This document shows positions 34,211 through 42,473 of a stretch of DNA of 64,000 bases, piece by piece. Below the pieces are notes generated by a model. The model was given only the letters and a program-made list of their open reading frames with translations, had not been told where the DNA came from and searched no databases. The stretch is from Microbacterium terregens (GTDB lineage: Bacteria > Actinomycetota > Actinomycetes > Actinomycetales > Microbacteriaceae). Position 1 is the stretch's first letter. Each line of letters starts with the position of its first letter. A program made the translations under genes and the position numbers. The stretch spans positions 3,038,001-3,102,000 of the forward strand of contig NZ_BAAAWH010000001.1 in NCBI RefSeq assembly GCF_039534975.1. The letters are read 5' to 3'.

Positions 34211-34301
34211 GATGTTTCTCCTTGCTTGTGTTTCGTGTCCCGATACGACCGCTATGCGGCCTCATCGACAACCGTCACGAATGGATGTGTGCCGAGCCTG
34301 A

Positions 34302-34817
34302 TCAGGCTGCGGACTCCTGCTTCTCACGCAGCGCGTCGACCGTGCGAACGGCCTTCGACAGCGGAGCGTTGAACAGATATGCGGCGCCGAACAGCGAGGC
34401 CTTCATCGCACCGGCGAGCTTCGCCAGCAGGACTTCACGGCTCTCAAGGTCAGCGAGCTTGTTGACCTCATCGGCGGTCAGGGCGGCACCGTCGAAGTAC
34501 CCGCCCTTGATCACCAGATGAGGGTGTGCCTTGGCGAAGGTACGCAGTCCCTTCGCGACGGCGACAGGGTCACCGTGCACGAATGCGATGGCCGAGGGGC
34601 CCTTGAGGTCCTCGTCCAGCGTTGAGATCCCCGCCTTGTTGGCGGCGATCTTGGTCAGCGTGTTCTTCACCACGGCGTATTCCGCATCCTGACGAATGCT
34701 GATGCGCAGCTCCTTGAGCTGGGCAACCGTCAGACCGCGGTACTCGGTCAGCAGAACGGCGGTCGAGTCCTCGAAATGCTTCGTGAGCTCGGCGACCGAT
34801 GCATCCTTCTGCGCCAT
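34302..34817 (-). CDS. rplJ: 50S ribosomal protein L10
   Basis: 171 residues: [18 protein letters not shown], then [17 protein letters not shown] and [10 protein letters not shown] of the L10 fold. Anchors L7/L12 dimers on 23S rRNA and controls its own operon by binding the leader. CAAGGAG precedes the ATG at 34817. The frame is open upstream to 35015, but that part is the untranslated leader. Followed by rplL. Confidence 0.98.
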   Translation of the reverse strand: MAQKDASVAELTKHFEDSTAVLLTEYRGLTVAQLKELRISIRQDAEYAVVKNTLTKIAANKAGISTLDEDLKGPSAIAFVHGDPVAVAKGLRTFAKAHPHLVIKGGYFDGAALTADEVNKLADLESREVLLAKLAGAMKASLFGAAYLFNAPLSKAVRTVDALREKQESAA

Positions 34818-34901
34818 GGCCACTCCTTGTGTGTACGAGACGCCCCACGATGGCGGGGCGCCGGCCGAAGGCATCCGCTCATCGGATCTCACTCGACAAA
34901 G

Positions 34902-34930
34902 AAAAAAGCTCCGGCGCAAGCGCACGGAGC
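34902..34930 (-). promoter_or_regulatory. rplJ-rplL leader hairpin with T-run (attenuator)
   Basis: Read on the minus strand, GCTCCG, T, GCGC, TT, GCGC, CGGAGC forms an almost perfect stem of ten pairs (34908-34930), followed by six T (34902-34907), i.e. an intrinsic terminator 85 nt upstream of rplJ. Placed within the ~270-base untranslated leader (34818-35092), it suggests attenuation of the L10 operon. Confidence 0.75.
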
Positions 34931-35092
34931 AGAAAACTCGGAGGAGATTCGTTTCGCACACCTGCGCGGGCCCCTGCAATGCAGAGCTTCGATCGTCATG
35001 CACTCGCGTGCACATCGATGACCAGCGGTCTTCGGCTTCCCCCAGTCTACGTACTCACCCTCGGCTCGCAAAATCGGCGCAGCGCGCGGATC

Positions 35093-36388
35093 TCATGAGT
35101 GGGACGCGGGAGCACCGTGCCGGCCGGCGAGCACGAAGGCGGTGGCCTCGGCGCGGGATCCGACGCCGAGCTTGCGGAAGATCTTGGCAACGTGGAACTT
35201 CACCGTGTTCTCGCTGATACCCAGGTTGACGGCAATCTCGCGATTGCGCTGGCCGGCGATGAGCAGGCTCAGTACCTCGGCCTCGCGGGGGGCGAGGTCC
35301 CACGCGCGCGGTGGCGCGGCCAGGGCCGAGGGCGGATCCAGGGGCATGGCGACCGACATCTCCGTTCCCCAGCCGGGAGTCGCTTCGAACGAGAGGCGCC
35401 CGTTCAGCGCCAGCACGCGCTGGCGCACCAGGCGCAGCTGCACACTCTCGTCCGAGAGGTCGCCGGGCCCGTCGTCTCGCACGTTGATGAGCAGATTCGT
35501 GCCGTCGCAGTCCCACTGCACGCGCACACGGCTGACGTCGTGCCGGTCGACGAGGGCCAGGATCGAGCCCCGCACGACCGCGCGCGCCCCGTGGGCGATC
35601 TCACTGGGCAGCGCCCGGCCGTCCACCGGCGGCTCGACGAACTGGACGTCGATGTCGCGGTAGCGCACCAGCGGACGCAGGTCGTCGCGGAGTCGTTCGA
35701 AGGCCGTGGTGACGGGCTCCTCCGTGAAGGTGCGCACCCGATCGCTCGCGGTGCGCAGGTGCACCATGCCTTCGGCGGCGATCTGCGTGGCCGTCCGCCG
35801 AGCGGTGCGGTCGTCCAGACTCGACGAGCGCAACGCCGCCAGCAGGGACTCCAGCGTGGTGGAGTATTCGTCGGCGAGCTCGGTGAGCGCCTCCATCCGC
35901 ACACTGGAGGTGGCACGGGCCAGCTGCAGGTAGTCGGGGGACGCGGCATCCGCCAGTTCCTGGACGCGCAGGGCCACGATGTTCCACAGCTGGAGCACGG
36001 CGTCGTCGCTGTCGTCGCCGCCCGGGTCGGCGAGCACGAGCAGTGCCCCGTTGTTCGAGAGCGCCTGAAAGGCATCGACCTCCCCCGTCGCCGTGGCTAT
36101 CGCTCCTCGCCTTGTGCGGCCGGGCCCGAGCATCCGGCGCAGTTCGTCCAGCGCGAGGAACGACACCCCGTCCACGAACGACGTCGCGCCCGATCCCTCG
36201 CGCTGGGCGCCCGCGGCGTCCGCGACGAGGAACACCAGCGCCGAGTGCGGGATCAGGCGCGCCAGGAACGCGGAGAGACGTTTGGGAAGAAGGGCGGGAG
36301 GTGCGGTGAGCACCTCGGCAAGGCCTCGGATCGTCTCCGCTCCCTGCTCGACTGCGCCGAACGCTGCATCGCTGTGAACGGAAGACAT
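35093..36388 (-). CDS. LuxR-type regulator with sensor-kinase-like body
   Basis: 431 residues. Residues ~20-165 look like a GAF-type sensor. A long helix (~165-225) with TELADEYSTTLESLLAALRS resembles the dimerisation helix of histidine kinases but lacks the H-box His. An HATPase-like domain follows, with LLINVRDDGPGDLSD (~300) and GRLSFEATPGWGTEMSVAMP. The C-terminal LuxR helix-turn-helix reads LAPREAEVLSLLIAGQRNREIAVNLGIS in part, and NTVKFHVAKIFRKLGV. So one protein joins sensor and DNA-binding output. The ATG at 36388 is 7 nt after TAGGGT, no ribosome site. Divergent from the dehydrogenase gene it probably controls. Confidence 0.85.
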   Translation of the reverse strand: MSSVHSDAAFGAVEQGAETIRGLAEVLTAPPALLPKRLSAFLARLIPHSALVFLVADAAGAQREGSGATSFVDGVSFLALDELRRMLGPGRTRRGAIATATGEVDAFQALSNNGALLVLADPGGDDSDDAVLQLWNIVALRVQELADAASPDYLQLARATSSVRMEALTELADEYSTTLESLLAALRSSSLDDRTARRTATQIAAEGMVHLRTASDRVRTFTEEPVTTAFERLRDDLRPLVRYRDIDVQFVEPPVDGRALPSEIAHGARAVVRGSILALVDRHDVSRVRVQWDCDGTNLLINVRDDGPGDLSDESVQLRLVRQRVLALNGRLSFEATPGWGTEMSVAMPLDPPSALAAPPRAWDLAPREAEVLSLLIAGQRNREIAVNLGISENTVKFHVAKIFRKLGVGSRAEATAFVLAGRHGAPASHS

Positions 36389-36522
36389 GACCCCCACCCT
36401 AGGGACCGCGCCACCCGTTCGGGTAGGGACAACGACCCTGAGGGGGGGTCGCACTACACGAACGGAACGACCAGGATCGTGTAAGGGGGCGGGGGCGACT
36501 CGCTCCGACAGAGAGGACGAGG

Positions 36523-37746
36523 ATGCCTGCGAACAGAGCGGTCGCCTACGAGGGACCCGGCGTCGTGAAAGTGATCGACACCGACTATCCCGATTTCGAG
36601 TTGCACGACGGGCCCGGCGTCAATCCGGCGAACATCGGCAGGAAGCTCCCCCACGCGGCGATCCTGCGTACGGTTGCGACGAACATCTGCGGATCAGACC
36701 AGCACATGGTGCGCGGGCGGACCACGGCACCGGTCGGTCTGGTGCTCGGCCACGAGATCACCGGCGAGGTCGTCGAGGTCGGGCCGGGTGTCGAGTTCAT
36801 CAAGGTGGGCGACATCGTCTCGGTGCCGTTCAACATCGCATGCGGGCGCTGCCGCAACTGCAAGGAGGGCAAGACCGGCATCTGCCTGAACGTCAATCCG
36901 GATCGACCCGGCAGCGCGTACGGATACGTCGACATGGGCGGCTGGGTCGGCGGCCAAGCCGAGTACGTCGTGGTGCCCTATGCGGACTGGAACCTGCTGA
37001 AGTTCCCCGACCGCGACCAGGCCCTCGAGAAGATCCTCGACCTCGCGATGCTGTCGGACATCTTCCCGACCGGATTCCACGGCGCCGTCACGGCCGGCGT
37101 CGGCGTCGGCTCGACCGTTTACATCGCGGGCGCCGGACCGGTCGGTCTCGCCGCTGCCGCGAGCGCGCAACTGCTCGGCGCGGCCGTCGTCATCGTGGGC
37201 GACCTCAACGAGGAACGCCTCGCCCAGGCGCGCAGCTTCGGCTGCGAGACCGTCAACGTCGGCGAGGGGTCCATTCCCGATCAGCTGGAGCAGATCCTGG
37301 GCGTGCCCGAGGTGGATGCCGCAGTCGACGCGGTCGGCTTCGAGGCACGCAGCGAGGGCCACGGCGCCAAGGCGAAAGAGGCGCCGGCGACCGTGTTGAA
37401 CTCCCTCATGAGCGTGACCACTGCGGGCGGCGCGATCGGCATCCCCGGCCTGTACGTCACCGGCGACCCGGGCGCCGTCGATGATGCCGCCAAGGTCGGT
37501 TCACTCTCGATCAGCCTCGGCACGGGCTGGGCGAAGTCGCTGTCGTTCACGACCGGTCAATGCCCCGTCATGCGGTACAACCGTCAGCTCATGATGGCGA
37601 TCCTGCACGACAAGGTCCACATCGCGGATGCTGTCAACGCCAAGGCGATCAGCCTCGACGACGCCCCGCGGGGGTACGCCGAGTTCGACGCCGGCGCCGC
37701 GACCAAGTACGTCCTCAACCCGAACGGCTACATCAAGGCCGCCTGA
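36523..37746 (+). CDS. Glutathione-independent formaldehyde dehydrogenase-type zinc ADH
   Basis: 407 residues of the zinc-dependent medium-chain dehydrogenases, closest in pattern to the glutathione-independent formaldehyde dehydrogenase (FdhA, formaldehyde dismutase group). Catalytic zinc ligands are in TNICGSDQHMV and LGHEITGEV; structural zinc Cys in ACGRCRNCKEGKTGICLN; NAD-binding motif GAGPVGLAAAASAQLLGA (~205); and the group-specific PDRPGSAYGYVDMGGWVGGQ. Oxidises formaldehyde or other short aldehydes/alcohols with bound NAD. GAGGACGAGG precedes the ATG. Followed by the GlcG/HbpS gene in one operon. Confidence 0.88.
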   Translation: MPANRAVAYEGPGVVKVIDTDYPDFELHDGPGVNPANIGRKLPHAAILRTVATNICGSDQHMVRGRTTAPVGLVLGHEITGEVVEVGPGVEFIKVGDIVSVPFNIACGRCRNCKEGKTGICLNVNPDRPGSAYGYVDMGGWVGGQAEYVVVPYADWNLLKFPDRDQALEKILDLAMLSDIFPTGFHGAVTAGVGVGSTVYIAGAGPVGLAAAASAQLLGAAVVIVGDLNEERLAQARSFGCETVNVGEGSIPDQLEQILGVPEVDAAVDAVGFEARSEGHGAKAKEAPATVLNSLMSVTTAGGAIGIPGLYVTGDPGAVDDAAKVGSLSISLGTGWAKSLSFTTGQCPVMRYNRQLMMAILHDKVHIADAVNAKAISLDDAPRGYAEFDAGAATKYVLNPNGYIKAA

Positions 37747-37811
37747 CCACCGCTCGACCTACACCCGACCACGCAAGCCCCGGCATCCCGGGCAGAACCA
37801 AGGAGACATCC

Positions 37812-38213
37812 ATGACCACGGTCAACCTCGAAGACGCTCGCCGCGTCATCGCCGCTGCAGAGAAGAAGGCCGACGAGCTCGGTCAGCCCATGAACATCGC
37901 CGTCGTGGACTCGGGCGGCAACCTCGTCGCGCACGTCCGCCAGGACGGGGCGTGGATCGGGAGCGTCAACATCTCGATCAACAAGGCCTGGACCTCGAAG
38001 GCGTTCGACATCTCCACCAAGGACCTCGGCGACAACTCGCAGCCGAACCAGCAGTTCTACGGCATCCACGCCACCAACGGCGGCAAGGTCGCGATCTTCG
38101 CCGGCGGCATCCCGCTGGTGCGTGACGGCGTCGTCGTCGGCGCAGTCGGCGTCAGCGGTGGGTCGGGCGTGCAGGACCACTCCGTCGCCGAAGCGGGCGT
38201 CGCGGCCTTCTGA
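37812..38213 (+). CDS. GlcG/HbpS-family protein
   Basis: 133 residues: MTTVNLEDARRVIAAAEKKA, then MNIAVVDSGGNLVAHVRQDG and IFAGGIPLVRDGVVVGAVGV, the core of the GlcG/HbpS family. HbpS of Streptomyces binds heme and tunes a sensor kinase; other members sit beside alcohol or diol dehydrogenases, as here. No export signal, so a cytosolic role with the dehydrogenase is likely. Ribosome site AAGGAG before the ATG at 37812; 65 bases after the dehydrogenase gene. Confidence 0.9.
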   Translation: MTTVNLEDARRVIAAAEKKADELGQPMNIAVVDSGGNLVAHVRQDGAWIGSVNISINKAWTSKAFDISTKDLGDNSQPNQQFYGIHATNGGKVAIFAGGIPLVRDGVVVGAVGVSGGSGVQDHSVAEAGVAAF

Positions 38214-38245
38214 CGCGGCACCCCTGCGCGAATGCTCGACGTTCG

Positions 38246-38345
38246 CGAGCGCACGGCATAGCAACGAGTGCACGGCTTTCCCACGCGGGAAGGCCGTGCA
38301 CTCGGCGTTAAGCCGTGCACTCGGCGTCACGTCGTGCACTCGGCG
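38246..38345. repeat. 19-bp-period inverted array, locus A
   Basis: Units with core GTGCAC: CGAGCGCACGGCAT (38246, degenerate), CGAGTGCACGGCTT (38265), then inverted CCGTGCACTCGGCGT (38294), CCGTGCACTCGGCGT (38313) and TCGTGCACTCGGCG (38332). Spacing is exactly 19 bases within each half. The two halves meet at TCCC-ACGC-GGGA, so the inner units form a long hairpin (38265-38304). Lies between the GlcG and AbiEi-like genes. Confidence 0.85.
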
Positions 38346-38353
38346 CCCCGGCC

Positions 38354-39337
38354 TCACGCCGGCGGACGGATGCCGAAGGATGCGAGGCGCGTGGCCAGCG
38401 CCTGCGGCGACGCGCTGTGCTCGTCCTCCCACCGCGCGAACCGCCACTGGGTGGTGCCGCGGATCCAGTCCTCGCGTCGCTTCTCCTCGAGGAGGACCTG
38501 GTCCAGCGGGATGCCGCGTCGCATCGCCACGTCGAGGTACTTGTCCTTGCCATCGAACTCGCCGAACGCCCGTACCTCGGTGAGTCCGAAATCGACGAAG
38601 TAGGTCTGACTCCCGGGCCCGGCGACCGGAACCTGGAGCTGCGGCATCCTGAAGCCGAGGCGCACGAGCTGAATGCGGCTCATGCTCTCGCCGGGCAGTT
38701 GCGCCCGTCCGTCTGCGAAGGCTGCGACCCACCGCGCCTGGCGAATTCCGCGAGCCCCGGATGCCGCGTCGACGCGTTCGCGCAGCGAGCGGCGCCAATA
38801 GCCGACCGCATCCTCGTCCCAGACCCGGCCCCGTAGGGCGAACTGTCGCTCGGCGGCGTCTGCTGCGGCCACGGATGCCTCGGGTCCGAGCGCGCGGATC
38901 ATGTCGAACACCGTCCGTTCCAGCGAGGTGCAGCGGATGCCGTGACGGATGACGATGTCCGAAGCAGGCAGTGGGGCGACATGCCTCGTCACGTCCCGGC
39001 CGCTCGAGATCCGCGCGGGCGCCGGGGTCGTCATGTGCACGCGGAGCGGTCGGTGCCGGTAGAGCGGGAGCGCCCACACCACGCCGGCGGACTCGTGCGA
39101 GACCACGCCGCCGCCGGTCGCGCTGCGGGCAACGGCGATCACATGCGCCAGGTGCGAGCCCTCCGGCCACAACCCGGACGCATCGTCGCGATCCATGAAA
39201 GCCCCGCGCCGGATCACGTGGAGCCGCCCGTCGCCGACTGCCGACTCGATGGAGCGCTCCGTCCACCCCTGCGCGAGGAGCGCTGTGCGTGAACGGACGA
39301 GCGGGCTCAACTCGGGGACGGTGGCGGCGCGGCGCAT
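38354..39337 (-). CDS. AbiEi-like / nuclease-fold protein of unknown function
   Basis: 327 residues. The N-terminal ~90 residues (LLAQGWTERSIESAVGDGRLHVIRRGAF) look like the winged-helix AbiEi antitoxin domain. The C-terminal part has YFVDFGLTEVRAFGEFDGKDKY and later EEKRREDWIR, a VDF...EFDGK pattern as in DUF559/PD-(D/E)xK nuclease folds. Proteins of this layout are common in Microbacteriaceae and have no assigned role; no toxin partner is adjacent. Flanked on both sides by the 19-bp-period arrays. Start uncertain: ATG 39337 or GTG 39358; neither has a good ribosome site. Confidence 0.7.
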   Translation of the reverse strand: MRRAATVPELSPLVRSRTALLAQGWTERSIESAVGDGRLHVIRRGAFMDRDDASGLWPEGSHLAHVIAVARSATGGGVVSHESAGVVWALPLYRHRPLRVHMTTPAPARISSGRDVTRHVAPLPASDIVIRHGIRCTSLERTVFDMIRALGPEASVAAADAAERQFALRGRVWDEDAVGYWRRSLRERVDAASGARGIRQARWVAAFADGRAQLPGESMSRIQLVRLGFRMPQLQVPVAGPGSQTYFVDFGLTEVRAFGEFDGKDKYLDVAMRRGIPLDQVLLEEKRREDWIRGTTQWRFARWEDEHSASPQALATRLASFGIRPPA

Positions 39338-39443
39338 GCTCCAGCATCCGCACCTCACGTCACCGCACTCGCCGCCACTTCATGCTCCGTGGACAACCCG
39401 CAGCCATCCGTCTCCTGGGGAGAAGCGCGCCGCCCGCGCGGCG

Positions 39444-39524
39444 CCGAGTGTACGACTTCACACCGAGTGCACGACCTTGTTGCGCGGCGAAGCCGTGCAC
39501 TCGCCGGGAAGTCGTGCACTCGCG
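39444..39524. repeat. 19-bp-period inverted array, locus B
   Basis: Two forward units, CCGAGTGTACGACTT (39444) and CCGAGTGCACGACCTT (39463), and two inverted units, CCGTGCACTCGCC (39493) and TCGTGCACTCGCG (39512), each pair offset by 19 bases. Lies between the AbiEi-like gene and the pterin dehydratase gene; the remaining bases of 39338-39558 show nothing else. Confidence 0.85.
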
Positions 39525-39558
39525 CAGAAGAGAGAAAGAGGACGTGCGGGAGCGAGGG

Positions 39559-39861
39559 TCAGCGGGGAGCCGCGATACCGAGGTCGCGTGCGGCGGCGGA
39601 GATCCGCCGGGCGAGCGCGACGTCTTTCGCGGTGAGCCCACCCGCGGCGTGCGTGATGAGCGTGACCCGCACGGTGGGATAGGTGACGGTGACGTCGGGA
39701 TGGTGGTTCGCGGCCTCGGCGAGCTCGGCGATGACGGCGAACAGCGCCGCACCCGTCGCGAACGTGCCGGTCGGGAACTCGGCGACCGCGCCGGCCTCCC
39801 CCGGTCGCCAGTCATCGACGCCGGGCTCCGCGCGGAACTGGTCTGCGGTGATGATGTCCAT
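39559..39861 (-). CDS. 4a-hydroxytetrahydrobiopterin dehydratase (PCD-like)
   Basis: 100 residues of the pterin-4a-carbinolamine dehydratase family, which dehydrates 4a-hydroxytetrahydropterins. The active-site motif AEAANHHPDVTVTYPTVRVTL is shared in full with the family (HHP and the following strands), and LTAKDVALARRISAAA ends the fold. In bacteria lacking phenylalanine hydroxylase the role is debated, with pterin or molybdopterin metabolism among the options. ATG at 39861 with CATGGT 6 nt upstream and no ribosome site. Confidence 0.9.
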   Translation of the reverse strand: MDIITADQFRAEPGVDDWRPGEAGAVAEFPTGTFATGAALFAVIAELAEAANHHPDVTVTYPTVRVTLITHAAGGLTAKDVALARRISAAARDLGIAAPR

Positions 39862-39980
39862 ACACCGACCATGCCACTGTCCGCCCGGCGCGCAAGGGGC
39901 GAGCACCGGTTGCCCTCGGTGCCGACTCCGGCCGGGATGTCGGCCGGGCCGCGTCCGCCCGCGGGGTTACCCTCGAAGAC

Positions 39981-40652
39981 GTGACCCCCGAACTCGCCGC
40001 TCGTATCGTCGCGGACTCCCGCGACCGGGTCGCCTGGATCCGGGCGCGCTCGCGGGGCATCACGGCAACGGACGTCGCCTCCCTCACGTCCGCGAACGCC
40101 ATCGCGAAAGCGGCGGATGCAAAACTCATGGGCTCAGGCTTCTCGGGCAACGCCTACACCGCGCACGGTCGCGTTCGCGAGCCTGAGATCGCGCGCTGGG
40201 TCGCCGCCACCCACGGCATCCTGCCCTCGAGCGCACTGTTCCACGCGGTTGTGGAGAAACGCCATCTCGCGACCCCCGACGGCGTCGTCGTCGATGCTCA
40301 GGGCCGCGTCACCCTGTGCGAGATCAAGACGACGAACAAATCCTGGCGCAGCATCCCTCGTTCCTATCTGCGGCAGATCTGGTGGCAACAGCACGTCCTC
40401 GGCGCCGAGCGCACCCTGGTGGCGTGGGAGGAGCACGACGACTTCGTCCCCATCGCCGATGAGCCGCAGTGCCAGTGGGTCGAGCGCGACGAGGTCGAGA
40501 TCGCGAAGCTGGTCGCGCTGGCTACGTCCCTCATCGACGAACTGCACCGCCGAACGACCCTGCGCCCCGCCGCGCTGAGCACAGACGACGGACGGATGCC
40601 GCGGCACGCCGCCCCGCGCGAGCCCTTCCGCGCCCTCGCCCTCGCTGAGTGA
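39981..40652 (+). CDS. YqaJ-type recombinase/exonuclease family protein
   Basis: 223 residues. RSRGITATDVASL near residue 22, then GRVREPEIARWVA (~62), DGVVVDAQGRVTLCEIKTT (~100) and LRQIWWQQHVLGA match the YqaJ lambda-exonuclease fold, with the D...EIK catalytic residues. The family is common in phages, but chromosomal single copies such as this occur widely in Actinobacteria; no other phage gene is near. GTG start at 39981, 7 nt after TACCCT (39968-39973), no ribosome site, so probably leaderless. Confidence 0.85.
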   Translation: MTPELAARIVADSRDRVAWIRARSRGITATDVASLTSANAIAKAADAKLMGSGFSGNAYTAHGRVREPEIARWVAATHGILPSSALFHAVVEKRHLATPDGVVVDAQGRVTLCEIKTTNKSWRSIPRSYLRQIWWQQHVLGAERTLVAWEEHDDFVPIADEPQCQWVERDEVEIAKLVALATSLIDELHRRTTLRPAALSTDDGRMPRHAAPREPFRALALAE

Positions 40653-40656
40653 AATG

Positions 40657-40701
40657 GTTGACGAGAGTCAACGACCTGCGATATAGTTGACTCCAGTCAA
40701 C
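40657..40701 (+). promoter_or_regulatory. Promoter with two MarR-type operators
   Basis: TTGACG (40658-40663) and TATAGT (40682-40687) are near-ideal -35 and -10 boxes, 18-bp spacer. Two palindromes GTTGAC-N4-GTCAAC lie at 40657-40672 and 40686-40701, 29 bases apart: one covers the -35, the other covers the -10 end and start site. They are the obvious sites for the MarR protein encoded by the second gene of the operon. Confidence 0.88.
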
Positions 40702-40751
40702 CAATCGCGCCATCGTCGCCGCGCACGTCTCCATTTCGAAAGGGCCCTCTT

Positions 40752-42473
40752 TTGGCCTCTGTCAACACCACTGATCCGGCGCTCACCGCGGACGCGCCGC
40801 GCATGTCCCGACGGAAGGTGCTCGAAGCACTCTCCGGCCTGCTGCTGGGAATGTTCGTCTCCATTCTCGCCGCGACGGTCGTCTCCACCTCGCTGCCGGT
40901 CATCATCCACGACATCGGCGGCGATCAGGCCGCCTTCACCTGGGTCATCACCGCCACACTGCTGACCACGGCGATCTCCACCCCGATCTGGGGCAAACTC
41001 GCCGACCTGTTCAATCGCAAGCTGCTCATCCAGATCGCCCTGGTCATCTTCGTCCTGGCGACCGCGGCTGCAGGCTTCTCGCAGGATCCCGGCACGCTCA
41101 TCGCCTTCCGCGCCGTGCAGGGCATCGGCGCCGGCGGCCTGGCCGCGCTGAGCCAGATCATCATGGCCGACATCATCAGCCCCCGCGAGCGCGGTCGCTA
41201 CATGGGTCTGTTCGGCGCCGTGATGGCGCTCGGCACGATCGGCGGACCGCTGCTCGGCGGGTTCATCACCGACGGCATCGGCTGGCGCTGGAACTTCTAC
41301 GTCGCGATCCCCTTCGCGATCGCCGCCCTGGTGATCCTGCAGCTCACGCTGCACATCCCCAAGCGCCCCAAGCAGAAGGCGCGCATCGACTACGTGGGCA
41401 TCGTGCTGCTGGCCGCGTCGGTCTCGCTGCTGCTCGTCTGGATCACCAACGCGGGCGATGCCTTCGATTGGTGGAGCGTCGAGACACTCCTCATGGCGGG
41501 TGGCGCGCTCGTCGGTGCGATCCTGTTCGTGATCGTCGAGTTCCGCTCGCGCGAGCCCCTGGTGCCGCTGTCGATGTTCCGCAACCGCACGTACACGCTC
41601 TCGGTGATCGCTTCCATCGCGACGGGCGTCGCGATGTTCGGCACGTCGGTCTTCCTCAGCCAGTACATGCAGATGGCGCGCGGCGCCACACCGACCGAAG
41701 CCGGCCTGCTCACGCTGCCGATGATCGGCGGCCTGCTGCTCTCGTCGATCATCGTGGGTCAGCTGATCAGCCGCTTCGGTAAGTGGAAGATCTACCTGAT
41801 CGCGGGCAGCGTGCTGCTGATCGCCGGGTCCGTCCTGCTGTCGACCCTGCACTACGACACGAACTTCGTGCTCGTCTCGCTGTACATGTTCCTGCTCGGC
41901 GCGGGCGTCGGCATGACGATGCAGAACCTCGTCCTCATCGTGCAGAACACGGCCAAGCCCGAAGAGATGGGCGTCGCCAGCTCCGGAGTGGCGTTCTTCC
42001 GCAGCCTCGGGGGGACCATCGGCGTCTCGGTCATGGGTGCCGCGCTGGCGACCTCGGTGGCGAGCCTCTTCGCCTCCAGCAAGGACGCGCTGACCACGGC
42101 CATCGTGAACCTCGGCGCCGACGGTGCTGCTGTGGCAGACCAGCTGCAGTCCGGCACGCTCCCCCAGGTGAGCCTGCTGCCGGCCGCCGTCCGGGTGATC
42201 GTCGAGGACATCTACGCGCAGAGCATCGCGCAGTCCTTCCTGATCGCCGTGCCGCTCGCGGTGATCAGCCTGATCGCGATCATCTTCCTGCCCAACCATC
42301 CGCTGACCCGCATGACGACGGCCGAGCGCATCGCTGCCGGCGAGGCGGACCTCGCGACGGTCTCGACCGCCGAGGGGATGGCCGCGCTGGATGCGACCGG
42401 CTCCACCCCGACCGCCTCGGATGCCGCGCCCGCAGAAGCCGTGCGCGACGGCGCCGCGACCCGTCGCCGTTGA
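40752..42473 (+). CDS. Multidrug MFS exporter, DHA2 (14-helix) family
   Basis: 573 residues with 14 membrane helices. Motif A-like GKLADLFNRKLLIQ (~75), the antiporter region RAVQGIGAGGLAALSQIIMADI (~120) and GPLLGGFITDGIGWRWNFY are typical of drug exporters in the EmrB/QacA group. The substrate is unknown. Start taken as TTG at 40752, 8 nt after GAAAGGG; an ATG at 40803 is possible but has no ribosome site. First gene of an operon with marR (stop and start share one base, TGATG). Confidence 0.92.
   Translation: MASVNTTDPALTADAPRMSRRKVLEALSGLLLGMFVSILAATVVSTSLPVIIHDIGGDQAAFTWVITATLLTTAISTPIWGKLADLFNRKLLIQIALVIFVLATAAAGFSQDPGTLIAFRAVQGIGAGGLAALSQIIMADIISPRERGRYMGLFGAVMALGTIGGPLLGGFITDGIGWRWNFYVAIPFAIAALVILQLTLHIPKRPKQKARIDYVGIVLLAASVSLLLVWITNAGDAFDWWSVETLLMAGGALVGAILFVIVEFRSREPLVPLSMFRNRTYTLSVIASIATGVAMFGTSVFLSQYMQMARGATPTEAGLLTLPMIGGLLLSSIIVGQLISRFGKWKIYLIAGSVLLIAGSVLLSTLHYDTNFVLVSLYMFLLGAGVGMTMQNLVLIVQNTAKPEEMGVASSGVAFFRSLGGTIGVSVMGAALATSVASLFASSKDALTTAIVNLGADGAAVADQLQSGTLPQVSLLPAAVRVIVEDIYAQSIAQSFLIAVPLAVISLIAIIFLPNHPLTRMTTAERIAAGEADLATVSTAEGMAALDATGSTPTASDAAPAEAVRDGAATRRR

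Noticed and set aside
38294..38345. Possible CRISPR array (three 15-bp repeats)
   Set aside because: Gaps are only 4 nt, repeats are palindromic around GTGCAC, the array inverts in its middle and no cas gene is present.
39981..40652. Prophage remnant around the YqaJ-like gene
   Set aside because: No other phage gene, integrase or attachment site nearby, and base composition is like the surroundings.
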